NCBI GenBank assembly: GCA_900317325.1
Contig: ONGE01000004.1
Location: 124,001-188,000, forward strand
DNA length: 64,000 nt
Origin: an uncultured Prevotellaceae bacterium
GTDB taxonomy: Bacteria > Bacteroidota > Bacteroidia > Bacteroidales > Muribaculaceae
Reading direction: 5' to 3'
Below the pieces are notes generated by a model. That model was not told where the DNA came from. It ran no database searches and saw only the letters and a program-made list of their open reading frames with translations. A program made the position numbers and the translations under genes. Positions 1 through 8,743 of this stretch are shown here, piece after piece (the first letter of the stretch is position 1; the number at the start of each line of letters is the position of its first letter).

Positions 1-108
1 CGAGATGCCTAACAGGATGTAAACTTGGCACAGTTCTTGCAGATCAAAGCAAAATGAGTTACCAGTGCCGAGGCTCAGTCTCGACCAAGCAAAAAACAAT
101 AGACGACT

Positions 109-840
109 ATGAATAACTATCTTGATAACAGCTACCAGAACGGCTATCAGACTGCCGCTCAAGCCGAGAACGAATTGACGTTGCAGCGCTACGTCGCTGG
201 TGTGATGCGTCGCGTGTATGGCCAGATGACATTTGGATTGCTGGCAACAGCCCTCACTTCTTACCTGGTGTTGTCCAGTGAGCCGTTGAAGGCCCTGCTT
301 CTTTCCAACAAGATCATTTTCTTGTTGATGTTTGTCAGCGAGTTGGGATTGGTGATCTTCCTGAGCGCCCGCATCAATAAGATGAGCACCACGATGTCAA
401 AGGTGGTATTCTATCTTTACAGCATTCTCAACGGTATCACCTTGACACCAATCTTCTTTGTTTACACGAGTTCGAGCATCGCAGCCACATTTGCCATCAC
501 GGCCGGCATGTTCGGCGCGATGACCATCTTCGGCTACGTGACGCGTCAGGATCTGTCCAAAATGGGTTCATTCCTGTTCATGGCTCTGATAGGCTTGATT
601 GTGTGCCTCGTTGTGAATTTGTTCATTCACAGCACTATGTTTGAGATGCTCATCAGTTTCGCTGGCGTGCTCATCTTTGTGGGACTGACAGCTTGGGATA
701 CCCAGGCCATCAAGCGCATGTGTGCCGAGGCCGATACGACCACTGTAGGCAAAGTCGCCACGATGGGTGCACTTACCCTCTATCTCGACTTCATCAACCT
801 GTTCATCTACTTGCTGCGCCTGTTCGGCGACCGCAACTGA
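109..840 (+). CDS. Bax inhibitor-1/YccA family membrane protein
   Basis: A 243-residue inner-membrane protein. A short polar N-terminus (about residues 1-35) is followed by seven hydrophobic segments, and the last third has the family pattern FVGLTAWDTQAIKRM, ending in LDFINLFIYLLRLFGDRN. This is typical of the BI-1/YbhL/YccA family, whose members are linked to calcium leak and membrane-protease modulation; the exact role in Bacteroidales is not established. The gene is complete and followed by a strong terminator. Its last ~165 bp plus terminator recur twice downstream (4972 and 8496), each time just behind the stop codon of a secreted protein gene. No canonical promoter is clear in the 108 bp upstream; the best match is a weak TAAACTTG at 20-27. 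Confidence 0.93.
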   Translation: MNNYLDNSYQNGYQTAAQAENELTLQRYVAGVMRRVYGQMTFGLLATALTSYLVLSSEPLKALLLSNKIIFLLMFVSELGLVIFLSARINKMSTTMSKVVFYLYSILNGITLTPIFFVYTSSSIAATFAITAGMFGAMTIFGYVTRQDLSKMGSFLFMALIGLIVCLVVNLFIHSTMFEMLISFAGVLIFVGLTAWDTQAIKRMCAEADTTTVGKVATMGALTLYLDFINLFIYLLRLFGDRN

Positions 841-901
841 TCTCGGACAACAGGGACAACTTTAATAAACAACCCCGGCAGCATCCACGTTGCCGGGGTT
901 G
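674..901 (+). repeat. Master copy of the Bax-inhibitor 3'-end repeat
   Basis: The 3' end of the Bax inhibitor gene together with its terminator. It matches 4972-5199 with about 8 differences over 228 bp by hand alignment, and its last part (818-910) matches 8496-8588 with 2 differences. The copies lie on the same strand at offsets of 4298 and 7678 bp. Confidence 0.9.
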
Positions 902-909
902 CATTTTTT
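871..909 (+). terminator. Rho-independent terminator of the Bax inhibitor gene
   Basis: A perfect 10-bp stem, AACCCCGGCA at 871-880 and TGCCGGGGTT at 891-900, is followed by GCATTTTTT. This hairpin is part of the segment copied at 4972-5199 and 8496-8588. Confidence 0.9.
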
Positions 910-1056
910 AGATTTATGGGCTCTTGTGATGAGTTTACAAGTTTGTGGACTTTTTGCTGATTATTAAAAGGGCGTAGCTACTTTAGAAACTTGAATTAGA
1001 ACTTGAATTATCAAATAACCAATCAGGAGGTTTTAGGTTTACAGTAAAGTTTTGTA

Positions 1057-1064
1057 TTTTTGCA
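1057..1064 (+). promoter_or_regulatory. Bacteroidetes -7 element TAttTTTG
   Basis: TATTTTTG lies about 30 bp before the ATG of the C10 protease gene. It matches the TAnnTTTG -7 consensus of the Bacteroidetes housekeeping sigma factor. The -33 element is only approximate. Confidence 0.6.
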
Positions 1065-1094
1065 ATCAGTTATAACCATCTAAATCTTGACACA

Positions 1095-4000
1095 ATGATG
1101 AAACGATATCTTTTCGCTCTCTTAGCGCTTGTCGCTGTGATGACAGTGCAAGCCGATACGGTGTCGCAAGAGCGCGCCCTGGCCGTGGCTCAAGGTTTCC
1201 TCAACAACGGTGGCGCCACGTTCAAGGCCGGCGCTGCACCCAAGTTAGCCCACAAGGCCCTCTCGGCTGATGGCCTGCCCGATTACTATGTGTTCAACTA
1301 TGGCGCTGACGGCGGCTTCGTCGTCGTCAGCGGCGACGACCGCACGGTGCCCGTGTGGGGCTACAGCACGAGCGGCATGTTTGACTACGAGACCATGCCC
1401 GAGAACGTCAGGTGCTGGTTCGAGTACTATCAGAGCCAAATGCAGTACCTGCGCGAGCACCCCAACGTCCAGACCCGCCAGCCGGTCACCCTTGCCAGCA
1501 GCGTGGGCCCTCTGCTCTCCACCCGTTGGGACCAAACCTATCCTTATAACCTTTATTGTCCCACAGCCTATGATTACAGTGACCTTGTCGAGTACAATGA
1601 CCATGCCTGCACGGGTTGCGTGGCGACAGCCCTGGCCCAGATCATGAATTACCACAAGTGGCCCAAGGTTGGCACCGGTAGTCAATCCTATGACGTAGTT
1701 GTCAAGGGCTTTAAGTCACATGGGTCACACGAGGAGCAGGACCGCAACGTTACATTGACTGCCGATTTCAGCAAGTCTGAATATAAATGGAGCCTGATGA
1801 AGGATGAGTATGGAGCTTACTGGAATACTGATGGCAGTGTTTGCATGCGTTGCAGGAATGGCAATGGCAACTGGGTAGAGTATGGTAATGTCGGTCCGTG
1901 GGACTACAGCCCGTTCTATGCCGTCGCCCGCTTGATGAAAGACGCGGGCTATGCCGTCGAGATGAAGTACGGGTCACCGCACCGCGGGGGAAGCAGCTCC
2001 AATATTGAAAAAGCTAAGTCAGCCATGGAAAATAACTTTAGTTATCAGGCCGAAGTGGTATCGCCATCTACATATGATGTGGATTGGGATTTGTTGCTGC
2101 GAACCGAATTGGCAGCAGGCAAACCCATCTATTATCGAGCCGATAACGCCAACGGTGTCGGTGACGGGGGCCATGCCTTTGTTGTCGAAGGTTTTGATAC
2201 CGATGGCTATTTCTATTTTAACTGGGGCTGGGGTGGCGATTACAACGGACCCTATCTCACCAGTCTGCTTAACCCTGGAGTCTATGATTTTAAATATGGC
2301 CACAGGGCCTTATTCCTGACCCCGAAAAACGGCAATTACCCCATCGGGGGCCAGACGGTCAAGTCGTTGTCAGTGGCCATGGAAAGCGGTAATGCCGGGA
2401 AAATCAATAAAAGTGGAATAATTGCTTCGTTGCCATTCACAGTCTATGGTGTGAATCTGGACCATGAGGTGAGGTTCACCCTGAGCGGCCCGAACGCCGA
2501 CCAGTTCACACTGGCAGGCCACAACTCGGTCTCGGCAGCCGAGGCCAACAATGGCTTTACCTATCATGTGCATTATCGCCCGACGACGGTAGGCACCCAC
2601 ACGGCTAAGCTGACCTTCACCTCGGGTGATGATGTGGAACCGGTCACCCTCAATCTCAAGGGAGAAGCCACGCTCTACTACGATAACAACGGCGATGGCA
2701 TCATCAATATATCTGATTTGACGGGAGTAATCAATTCGGTACTCAGCGACGGCACGTTGGGCTATTCCGACAAGCCTGCCAGCATCACCGATGTGACCCA
2801 AATGATAGGCGCTGTGTTGAGTGGAGAAACCGATGTGGACGTCAGTGAAGGCATGGTACTATACTATCCATTTAACGGCGACGCCCTCGATGAGAGTGGC
2901 CACGGCAACGACGGCATGGTCAACAACCTCAGGCTGACGACAGGTGTTACGGGAGACGAGAACGGTGCCTATGCCTTTGGCGGCACATCTAATTCCGGTT
3001 ACATCCAAGTGCCCGCTAGCTCGTCAATGAGTTTCACTGATAGTTTCACCTTCGCCTGTTTCGTCAAGCCCATGTCGTGGGCCGGTATGGACGGTGATGG
3101 GGATGGCGTGGCCAGTCAATGCCTATTCGCCATGCCTAACGAGAACAACGGCCCTGTGCTGTTGAGCGAGAATGACGGCTCGGGGATGCGCGTGGGTCTG
3201 TCCAGCTTCCAGTCGCAGTGGGATGGCCTCTCCTCGGGTAGCCGGATTAAGGGTGACAAACTCGACGAGTGGGTACACATCGCAGTCGTCGTCACCAATG
3301 GCGAGCAACGCCTCTATATCGACGGCGCCCCGATCAGCACAAAAACAGGCACCACCAACGTTTCGTCCCTCAACGGCAAGGACCTTTACTTGGGCGCATT
3401 CTACCATGCTGGCACGTGTTGGTACCCGCTTAACGGAGTCTTGGACGAGGTGCGCGTCTATAACCGTGCCCTGTCTCCCGTCGAGGTCACTGTGCTCGCC
3501 GAGTGCAGCGAGCGCGGCTATGAAGAGACCCATCCCTTCACCCTCTCGCAAGGCCGCGTGAAGCTCGCAGTTGGCGAGAACGTGACAATAGAGATGCTCA
3601 ACGGCGGCGGCAGTTACGGCGTGGGTGTCGACCCCGCACTGCTTGACTTGACGCTCGACAGCGAGCAGGAAAGTTTCACCCTCAAGGGCCTGGCACCTGG
3701 AATGACCCATGTTATCGTCAACGATGTCACCTCCCAGACACAAATCTCCCTCCCCGTCACTGTGACCGTTCCCACTGAGCCAAAGACTGAAACGTTTACC
3801 GTAAATGGCGTGACTTTTAAAATGGTGGGTGTTGAGGGCGGCACCTTCATGATGGGAGCAGCCGACGATGATCAAGAAGCTTCTGATAGAGAGAAGCCTG
3901 CTCATCGAGTAACCTTATCAAGTTACAGCATTGGTGAAACTGAGGTAACGCAAGCTCTGTGGGTTGCTGTAATGGGTAGTAATCCTAGTGTATTTAAGGG

Positions 4001-4949
4001 CAACTTAAATCATCCAGTTGAATATATTACATGGGATAAATGTCAAGAATTCATTACTAAGTTAAATCAAATGACAGGAAGAAATTTCCGTCTTCCTACT
4101 GAGGCTGAATTTGAGTTTGCTGCTCGTGGTGGCAACAAGAGTTTGGGCTACAAATATTCGGGTTCTAATAATATTAATGACGTGGCATGGTGGGGGTATT
4201 TTGATGGTGGAAATAGTGGATGGTGTTCGCACCCTGTTGCTCAACTATTGCCAAATGAATTAGGACTTTATGATATGAGTGGAAATGTTTATGAGTGGTG
4301 TCAGGATTGGCATGGTAACTACACAAGCGACGACCAGGTGAACCCCACGGGACCTGAATCTGGTTCAGTACATAGTTATCGTGGTGGGTGTTGGTATTCA
4401 GGAACTAGGGGGTGTCGTGTGTCGTACAGAACATCAGACAGGCCTTCTATTTGGGATGGCACAGTGGGGTTGCGCCTTGCTATGAGTGAAGTGATTGAGC
4501 CAGAGATGCAGAATGTCTATACCTGTCATGTCAAAGTTACCGTCAATGGCTATAATAACGATAACCAAGACGACATAAAGGTAGAGGTCAGCAAAAAGAA
4601 TGGTATGTATGATTTGATTCTTAGAAATTTTGTTCTTATTGTTGATGGGATTTCAATGCCAGTAGGTAGCATCAAGTTGGTTGGTGTAAATGGCGTTGAT
4701 GAGGATGACTATACGACAATCAATTATATTGGTTCCATCATAATTACCCCTGGCAGTCTTCCTGAGTACAATGAGAGTGATTGGATGGGCCCATTATTGG
4801 GCGATGTCCCCATTGACCTTACGGTATCTTTCAATAACACCAACATTATTGCTAATATCGACATCAATATGGAGGAAATACTTAGTCAAGTCATAAATGT
4901 CTCAATCAGTGGACAGAATGAACAACTATCTGATGATAACCAAGATTAA
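1095..4949 (+). CDS. Secreted C10 cysteine protease fused to dockerin, LamG, FGE-sulfatase and C-terminal beta domains
   Basis: 1284 residues with a signal peptide (about 1-20). Order: propeptide; a C10 (streptopain) peptidase with catalytic Cys175 in TGCVATALAQIMNYH and His360 in GGHAFVVEGFD followed by NWGWGG; an Ig-like ASH/HYDIN-type domain (about 425-525); an internal dockerin-like segment (529-575, first loop DNNGDGIINISD, second half divergent); a LamG/concanavalin-like module (about 585-800); a formylglycine-generating-enzyme/sulfatase-modifying fold (about 895-1135, FRLPTEAEFEFAARGG and GLYDMSGNVYEWCQDW); and a C-terminal beta-rich domain resembling calycin-like tails. Probably degrades protein at the cell surface. 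From about 3860 on, the coding sequence is visibly more AT-rich than the C10 part, suggesting that the 3' third was joined later. It has its own promoter and ends 22 bp before a copy of the Bax-inhibitor 3' end. Confidence 0.9.
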   Translation: MMKRYLFALLALVAVMTVQADTVSQERALAVAQGFLNNGGATFKAGAAPKLAHKALSADGLPDYYVFNYGADGGFVVVSGDDRTVPVWGYSTSGMFDYETMPENVRCWFEYYQSQMQYLREHPNVQTRQPVTLASSVGPLLSTRWDQTYPYNLYCPTAYDYSDLVEYNDHACTGCVATALAQIMNYHKWPKVGTGSQSYDVVVKGFKSHGSHEEQDRNVTLTADFSKSEYKWSLMKDEYGAYWNTDGSVCMRCRNGNGNWVEYGNVGPWDYSPFYAVARLMKDAGYAVEMKYGSPHRGGSSSNIEKAKSAMENNFSYQAEVVSPSTYDVDWDLLLRTELAAGKPIYYRADNANGVGDGGHAFVVEGFDTDGYFYFNWGWGGDYNGPYLTSLLNPGVYDFKYGHRALFLTPKNGNYPIGGQTVKSLSVAMESGNAGKINKSGIIASLPFTVYGVNLDHEVRFTLSGPNADQFTLAGHNSVSAAEANNGFTYHVHYRPTTVGTHTAKLTFTSGDDVEPVTLNLKGEATLYYDNNGDGIINISDLTGVINSVLSDGTLGYSDKPASITDVTQMIGAVLSGETDVDVSEGMVLYYPFNGDALDESGHGNDGMVNNLRLTTGVTGDENGAYAFGGTSNSGYIQVPASSSMSFTDSFTFACFVKPMSWAGMDGDGDGVASQCLFAMPNENNGPVLLSENDGSGMRVGLSSFQSQWDGLSSGSRIKGDKLDEWVHIAVVVTNGEQRLYIDGAPISTKTGTTNVSSLNGKDLYLGAFYHAGTCWYPLNGVLDEVRVYNRALSPVEVTVLAECSERGYEETHPFTLSQGRVKLAVGENVTIEMLNGGGSYGVGVDPALLDLTLDSEQESFTLKGLAPGMTHVIVNDVTSQTQISLPVTVTVPTEPKTETFTVNGVTFKMVGVEGGTFMMGAADDDQEASDREKPAHRVTLSSYSIGETEVTQALWVAVMGSNPSVFKGNLNHPVEYITWDKCQEFITKLNQMTGRNFRLPTEAEFEFAARGGNKSLGYKYSGSNNINDVAWWGYFDGGNSGWCSHPVAQLLPNELGLYDMSGNVYEWCQDWHGNYTSDDQVNPTGPESGSVHSYRGGCWYSGTRGCRVSYRTSDRPSIWDGTVGLRLAMSEVIEPEMQNVYTCHVKVTVNGYNNDNQDDIKVEVSKKNGMYDLILRNFVLIVDGISMPVGSIKLVGVNGVDEDDYTTINYIGSIIITPGSLPEYNESDWMGPLLGDVPIDLTVSFNNTNIIANIDINMEEILSQVINVSISGQNEQLSDDNQD

Positions 4950-4971
4950 ATTGACCTTGGCTGCAAGTGAC

Positions 4972-5199
4972 TCTTTGTGGGACTGACTGCTTGGGACACC
5001 CAGGCCATCAAGCGCATGTGTGCCGAGACCGATACGACCACTGTAGGCAAAGTCGCCACGATGGGTGCCCTTACCCTCTATCTCGACTTCATCAACCTGT
5101 TCATCTACTTGCTGCGTCTGTTCGGTGACCGCAACTGATCTCGGACAACAGGGACAACTTTAATAAACAACCCCGACAACATCCACGTTGCCGGGGTTG
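4972..5199 (+). repeat. Second copy of Bax-inhibitor 3' end and terminator (gene fragment)
   Basis: This segment repeats 674-901 with about 96% identity, including the codons for the last ~55 residues and the stop. It begins 22 bp after the stop of the C10 protease gene and has no start of its own, so it is a non-coding remnant. Its hairpin is weakened (CCCCGACA instead of CCCCGGCA) and the T-run after the stem is lost, so termination here is probably poorer than in copy one. Confidence 0.9.
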
Positions 5200-5273
5200 T
5201 TGTGTAGTGTGGCATGGAGGAATTTGTAGTGTTTTGGGGATGGGTTGCAGTAAAAGAATTTCACCTTTGCGAA

Positions 5274-5305
5274 TTTGTGGTATTTTGGAATTCTTATTAT
5301 CTTTG
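5274..5305 (+). promoter_or_regulatory. Promoter TTTG-N20-TAtcTTTG
   Basis: TTTG at 5274-5277 and TATCTTTG at 5298-5305 are separated by 20 bp, the standard spacing in Bacteroidetes. It serves the Ig-repeat dockerin gene starting at 5437. Confidence 0.75.
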
Positions 5306-5436
5306 CAAGCGATAAATTGAAGACCCAAAAAGCGTATTGCTCAACTTTAAGCATCAAGTGGGGCAATTCAGTCTGCGCTGTTAGTGTCACATGAGAAATG
5401 TCTGGACTGGGATGTTTCAGTAATAACTATTACCGC

Positions 5437-8400
5437 ATGATGAAAAAACTACTTTTTACGTTGATGTTGCTCTTGACGGCTGTCTTTACCATAGCCGCCC
5501 AACAAACTCCGCCCCCCGAAATCGTCGTTACTCCCAGCGAGGACTCTTACACCTTTACGGTCATTGACCAGGGTGAATTCCAAATCACATGCAGCTATTA
5601 TGATTTTGAGACAGGCGAATATGGGCCGGAGGAGGAAATACAATTTCCCCTCACGATTTACCGTACCGAGCGCCCCAAGCAATTATATATTAAGGCTTTT
5701 CAGGCTGTGGGAGAATATGAGTTTCACACGTTCACTGAGTATCATTTCATCGCCCCACTAGGCGACGAGATTCCTCCTGCCCCCGAAATCACAGTAACCA
5801 AAGAGGATAATGGTTGGAATGGCTTCCATTATGTTGTCAGTGCAGTTGGTGACGAGAATGTGATTTTTTCCAGAAAACTGAGTGATGGATCATGGGAGCG
5901 TGCTACAGATTCTGATTCTGAGGGACACCCTTGTTTTATCTTGAGTCCGGAGATAAATATAGATCTATTGTATCAATTCAAGGCTTATCAAGAATCAGAG
6001 TTTAAGCAGTTCTATCTGGACGATGAGCATACATGTTATTACACTGTACGCAGTCCGGAGACAAGATGGGAGTATGTGGTGCCAGGGATTAAGTCTCTTA
6101 ATGGCGATATAATTTTTCAAATGGCTGGTGAAGGCCTGCTTTCCGTTACTTATACTGGCAGTGAGGAGGTAACCATCTCGGTTACAATTAATGACAATCC
6201 TGTCGAATTGGTTGATGGTATGGTTCATCTCGTTCCTGGCTATAATATTATTCATGCGATTGTTTCGGCCGAAGGGTATATTAACTCTCCACTTGAAGGT
6301 TGGTTTGAGATACGTTGGAATGCCCCCACGCCTGAACCGCAGATTATTGTCACTCCAGGCGATCAGGCCTATACGATTGAAGCCATCGGTGAGGGCGAGG
6401 TTCACCTTCGTTGTTATCATGAATGTGATTATCACCATCTGCATGGCGATGTAGAGAATCCTGTCACGATCTCCCGAACGCAATTCGATGAATTCTTTAA
6501 TTTTGAGGCAACGGCTCGCTTGGGCGAAGGTTATAATGAGGCAATAGTGAGTCAAGATGTGTGGGTCCCCGCATTGGGCGCGACGCCAATGCCCGATATC
6601 GTCTTCACCGAGGATGAAACCAGCTGCGAGGTGCGTGCCGTTGGCCAAGGCGAGGTGCACCTCTTTCTTGGAGGCAGGTACCATGGCCAGGAGGTAGAGA
6701 ATCCTTATAGGATTCCACGGCCTTACCAACAGGACTACTATAGTTTTGAGGCTTACGCTCAGACCGAAGGCCAATGGGAGAGCGAAGTGGCATGGGAGAC
6801 TATTGAAGTGACTCCGTTACCGTGGATTATCTCCAACGAAACATCCCCTTCGGTTTATTTTGAAGAGATTGATAACGTCGATTATGAAATAACGGCCGGG
6901 GGAACGGGAACAGTGCGTCTGTTCATGAATGGAATAGAAGTAGATAATCCATATACTGTGCAAACCCTGCTTATTGATGATATCTGCAAGTTTACTGCCA
7001 CAGCCAAGGAACCAGGAAAGCTGACAGGAGATTCTTATGATCCTATCGAAATCAAACCAGGCCCCAAACGTGAGCATTTAGTAACGATTACTTCTGATAA
7101 TGACTTTTATTATGTCACGGCAACGGGTGATGGATATATAACATTGGAAACGTACAATGATAATTACTATCAATATGACGATTATAATTATCATCATTCA
7201 GCAGAAGGCGAAGGTACTGTTAGTGTGGCTATCCCACGAGAGGGCTTTTCTCAATGGACATACGTTGCAAAGCGACTCAACGTCGATGATGGAGATATAC
7301 TCGGCTTTGACGTGGGTTCATTCATGGTTGTGTTCAAGGAATTGACTACGACAAGCCCTGTCATCTACGGTTGGCCTAGTAATGATCAATACAAAATAGT
7401 CGCTAGACCTCACTTTAGTTTTTTATTTGATAGTGGTGATCACATTCAAGTACAATATGGAACCCAGCTGATGCTTGATGGCACTGTGGTTGAAGAACCC
7501 TATTATATTGATCGTGAAGAACATGATAAATATTATCATTTCAGCGCAGTGACGACACTTCGTTACGAGAGATATGAATATTTGGGTATAATTAATGGCG
7601 TACGCTATTATTCATCTGAGCCTCTTGAGACGATAGAGGTTTTTAGTGACGTTGCCGATGCAACCATTAGAGTTCGTGCCGGTGGCGATAATTTCTATTT
7701 TGACTATGAAGATAACGTTTGGGACGAGGAGACGGGAGAAGAAACGCGATTACTCCGCTATGAAGTCAATGTGAGAAAAAGGGCCTCTGGTGAGTCGTCG
7801 GACAATTATTACGCTCATCATGCAGCGGTCAAAGATAATCATGATTACTCAGGAATCGCAATTGTGCCTGATCGGGTAGAGATAGAGTACAATGATATGC
7901 ACGACCCAGAACCTGATTATTATTATTACGGCTTTTGGGGAGATGTTATATATGAATTTAAGGCCTTGAATTGGCCTGGAGTTTCTGGTTGGGGTAGAGA
8001 TGGTGTTTACTTTAGAGAGTTTTGTCCTGTTACGGCGATTGCCGATGATGCTTTCTTGGGCAACAGTGCGTTGACGGGTGTGGAAATCGGCAAGAATGTG
8101 ACTAGTATCGGCAAGGATGCCTTTAAGGGCTGCTCTGACCTGACCGATGTGACCTGTTTTGCTACGACTCCACCCGCAATGACCAATGTTGAGACTTTTG
8201 ACGAGGCTTGCTACAGCAACGCGACGCTGCGAGTGCCTGAGTCCTCGGTTGATAAGTACAAGAATGCTGACTGGTGGCGCAAGTTCCGGCACATTGAGGG
8301 CGTTGCTGTCCCCGGTCTGCCTGGTGATGTTAACGGTGATGGGGAACTCGGCATTGCCGACATCAATACGTTGATAGATGCGATTCTGATGTCAAACACC

Positions 8401-8487
8401 CAATCCATTTATGACATCAACGGTGACGGTGAGATAACCATATCTGATGTGATGGCGTTGATTGATATGTACCTTTCAATGGATTGA
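5437..8487 (+). CDS. Secreted Ig-repeat protein with short leucine-rich segment and C-terminal dockerin
   Basis: The start at 5437 (MMKKLLFTLMLLLTAVF) gives a clean signal peptide; an upstream ATG at 5398 would bury it, so I reject that. About 1016 residues. Most of the protein is a series of ~80-90-residue Ig/FN3-like repeats with the pattern PEIxVT...AxGxGEVHL...EVENPY, the same repeat as in the scaffold-like protein at 45253. Near the end are a BspA-type leucine-rich segment (IADDAFLGNSALTGVEIG, IGKDAFKGCSDLTDV), the usual capping motif (ATLRVPESSVDKYKNADWW), and a dockerin pair (GDVNGDGELGIADIN and DINGDGEITISDVM). No enzyme motif is visible; an adhesin or structural role is inferred. Its stop is followed 8 bp later by the third Bax-inhibitor 3'-end copy. 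Confidence 0.88.
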   Translation: MMKKLLFTLMLLLTAVFTIAAQQTPPPEIVVTPSEDSYTFTVIDQGEFQITCSYYDFETGEYGPEEEIQFPLTIYRTERPKQLYIKAFQAVGEYEFHTFTEYHFIAPLGDEIPPAPEITVTKEDNGWNGFHYVVSAVGDENVIFSRKLSDGSWERATDSDSEGHPCFILSPEINIDLLYQFKAYQESEFKQFYLDDEHTCYYTVRSPETRWEYVVPGIKSLNGDIIFQMAGEGLLSVTYTGSEEVTISVTINDNPVELVDGMVHLVPGYNIIHAIVSAEGYINSPLEGWFEIRWNAPTPEPQIIVTPGDQAYTIEAIGEGEVHLRCYHECDYHHLHGDVENPVTISRTQFDEFFNFEATARLGEGYNEAIVSQDVWVPALGATPMPDIVFTEDETSCEVRAVGQGEVHLFLGGRYHGQEVENPYRIPRPYQQDYYSFEAYAQTEGQWESEVAWETIEVTPLPWIISNETSPSVYFEEIDNVDYEITAGGTGTVRLFMNGIEVDNPYTVQTLLIDDICKFTATAKEPGKLTGDSYDPIEIKPGPKREHLVTITSDNDFYYVTATGDGYITLETYNDNYYQYDDYNYHHSAEGEGTVSVAIPREGFSQWTYVAKRLNVDDGDILGFDVGSFMVVFKELTTTSPVIYGWPSNDQYKIVARPHFSFLFDSGDHIQVQYGTQLMLDGTVVEEPYYIDREEHDKYYHFSAVTTLRYERYEYLGIINGVRYYSSEPLETIEVFSDVADATIRVRAGGDNFYFDYEDNVWDEETGEETRLLRYEVNVRKRASGESSDNYYAHHAAVKDNHDYSGIAIVPDRVEIEYNDMHDPEPDYYYYGFWGDVIYEFKALNWPGVSGWGRDGVYFREFCPVTAIADDAFLGNSALTGVEIGKNVTSIGKDAFKGCSDLTDVTCFATTPPAMTNVETFDEACYSNATLRVPESSVDKYKNADWWRKFRHIEGVAVPGLPGDVNGDGELGIADINTLIDAILMSNTQSIYDINGDGEITISDVMALIDMYLSMD

Positions 8488-8495
8488 CATTTTGT

Positions 8496-8588
8496 GCCTG
8501 TTCGGCGACCGCAACTGATCTCGGACAACAGGGACAACTTTAATAAACAACCTCGGCAACATCCACGTTGCCGGGGTTGCATTTTTTA
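8496..8588 (+). repeat. Third copy of Bax-inhibitor 3' end with terminator
   Basis: Repeats 818-910 with 2 differences in 93 bp: the last seven codons, the stop, and the terminator hairpin with its T-run. It begins 8 bp after the stop of the preceding dockerin gene and so supplies that gene with a terminator. Confidence 0.9.
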
Positions 8589-8663
8589 TGTTGGTCAGGG
8601 CTTGAGATGCGGCTTGTTAGGGTGATGCATGTGGTGGTTGTCGGTAAAAAACACGGTATATTG

Positions 8664-8694
8664 TTGCTGTGTCACGGATTATGTTGTAACTTTG
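8664..8694 (+). promoter_or_regulatory. Promoter TTG-N20-TAacTTTG for the amylase gene
   Basis: TTG at 8664-8666 and TAACTTTG at 8687-8694 with a 20-bp spacer, 50 bp before the ATG at 8744. Confidence 0.75.
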
Positions 8695-8743
8695 TCGCTT
8701 ACAAGTAATTGATTACAGAATAATAACCAAAATAACAGATAAG

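Noticed and set aside
5398-5436. Upstream ATG for the Ig-repeat dockerin gene
   Set aside because: It would add 13 residues before an otherwise perfect signal peptide; the ATG at 5437 is favoured.
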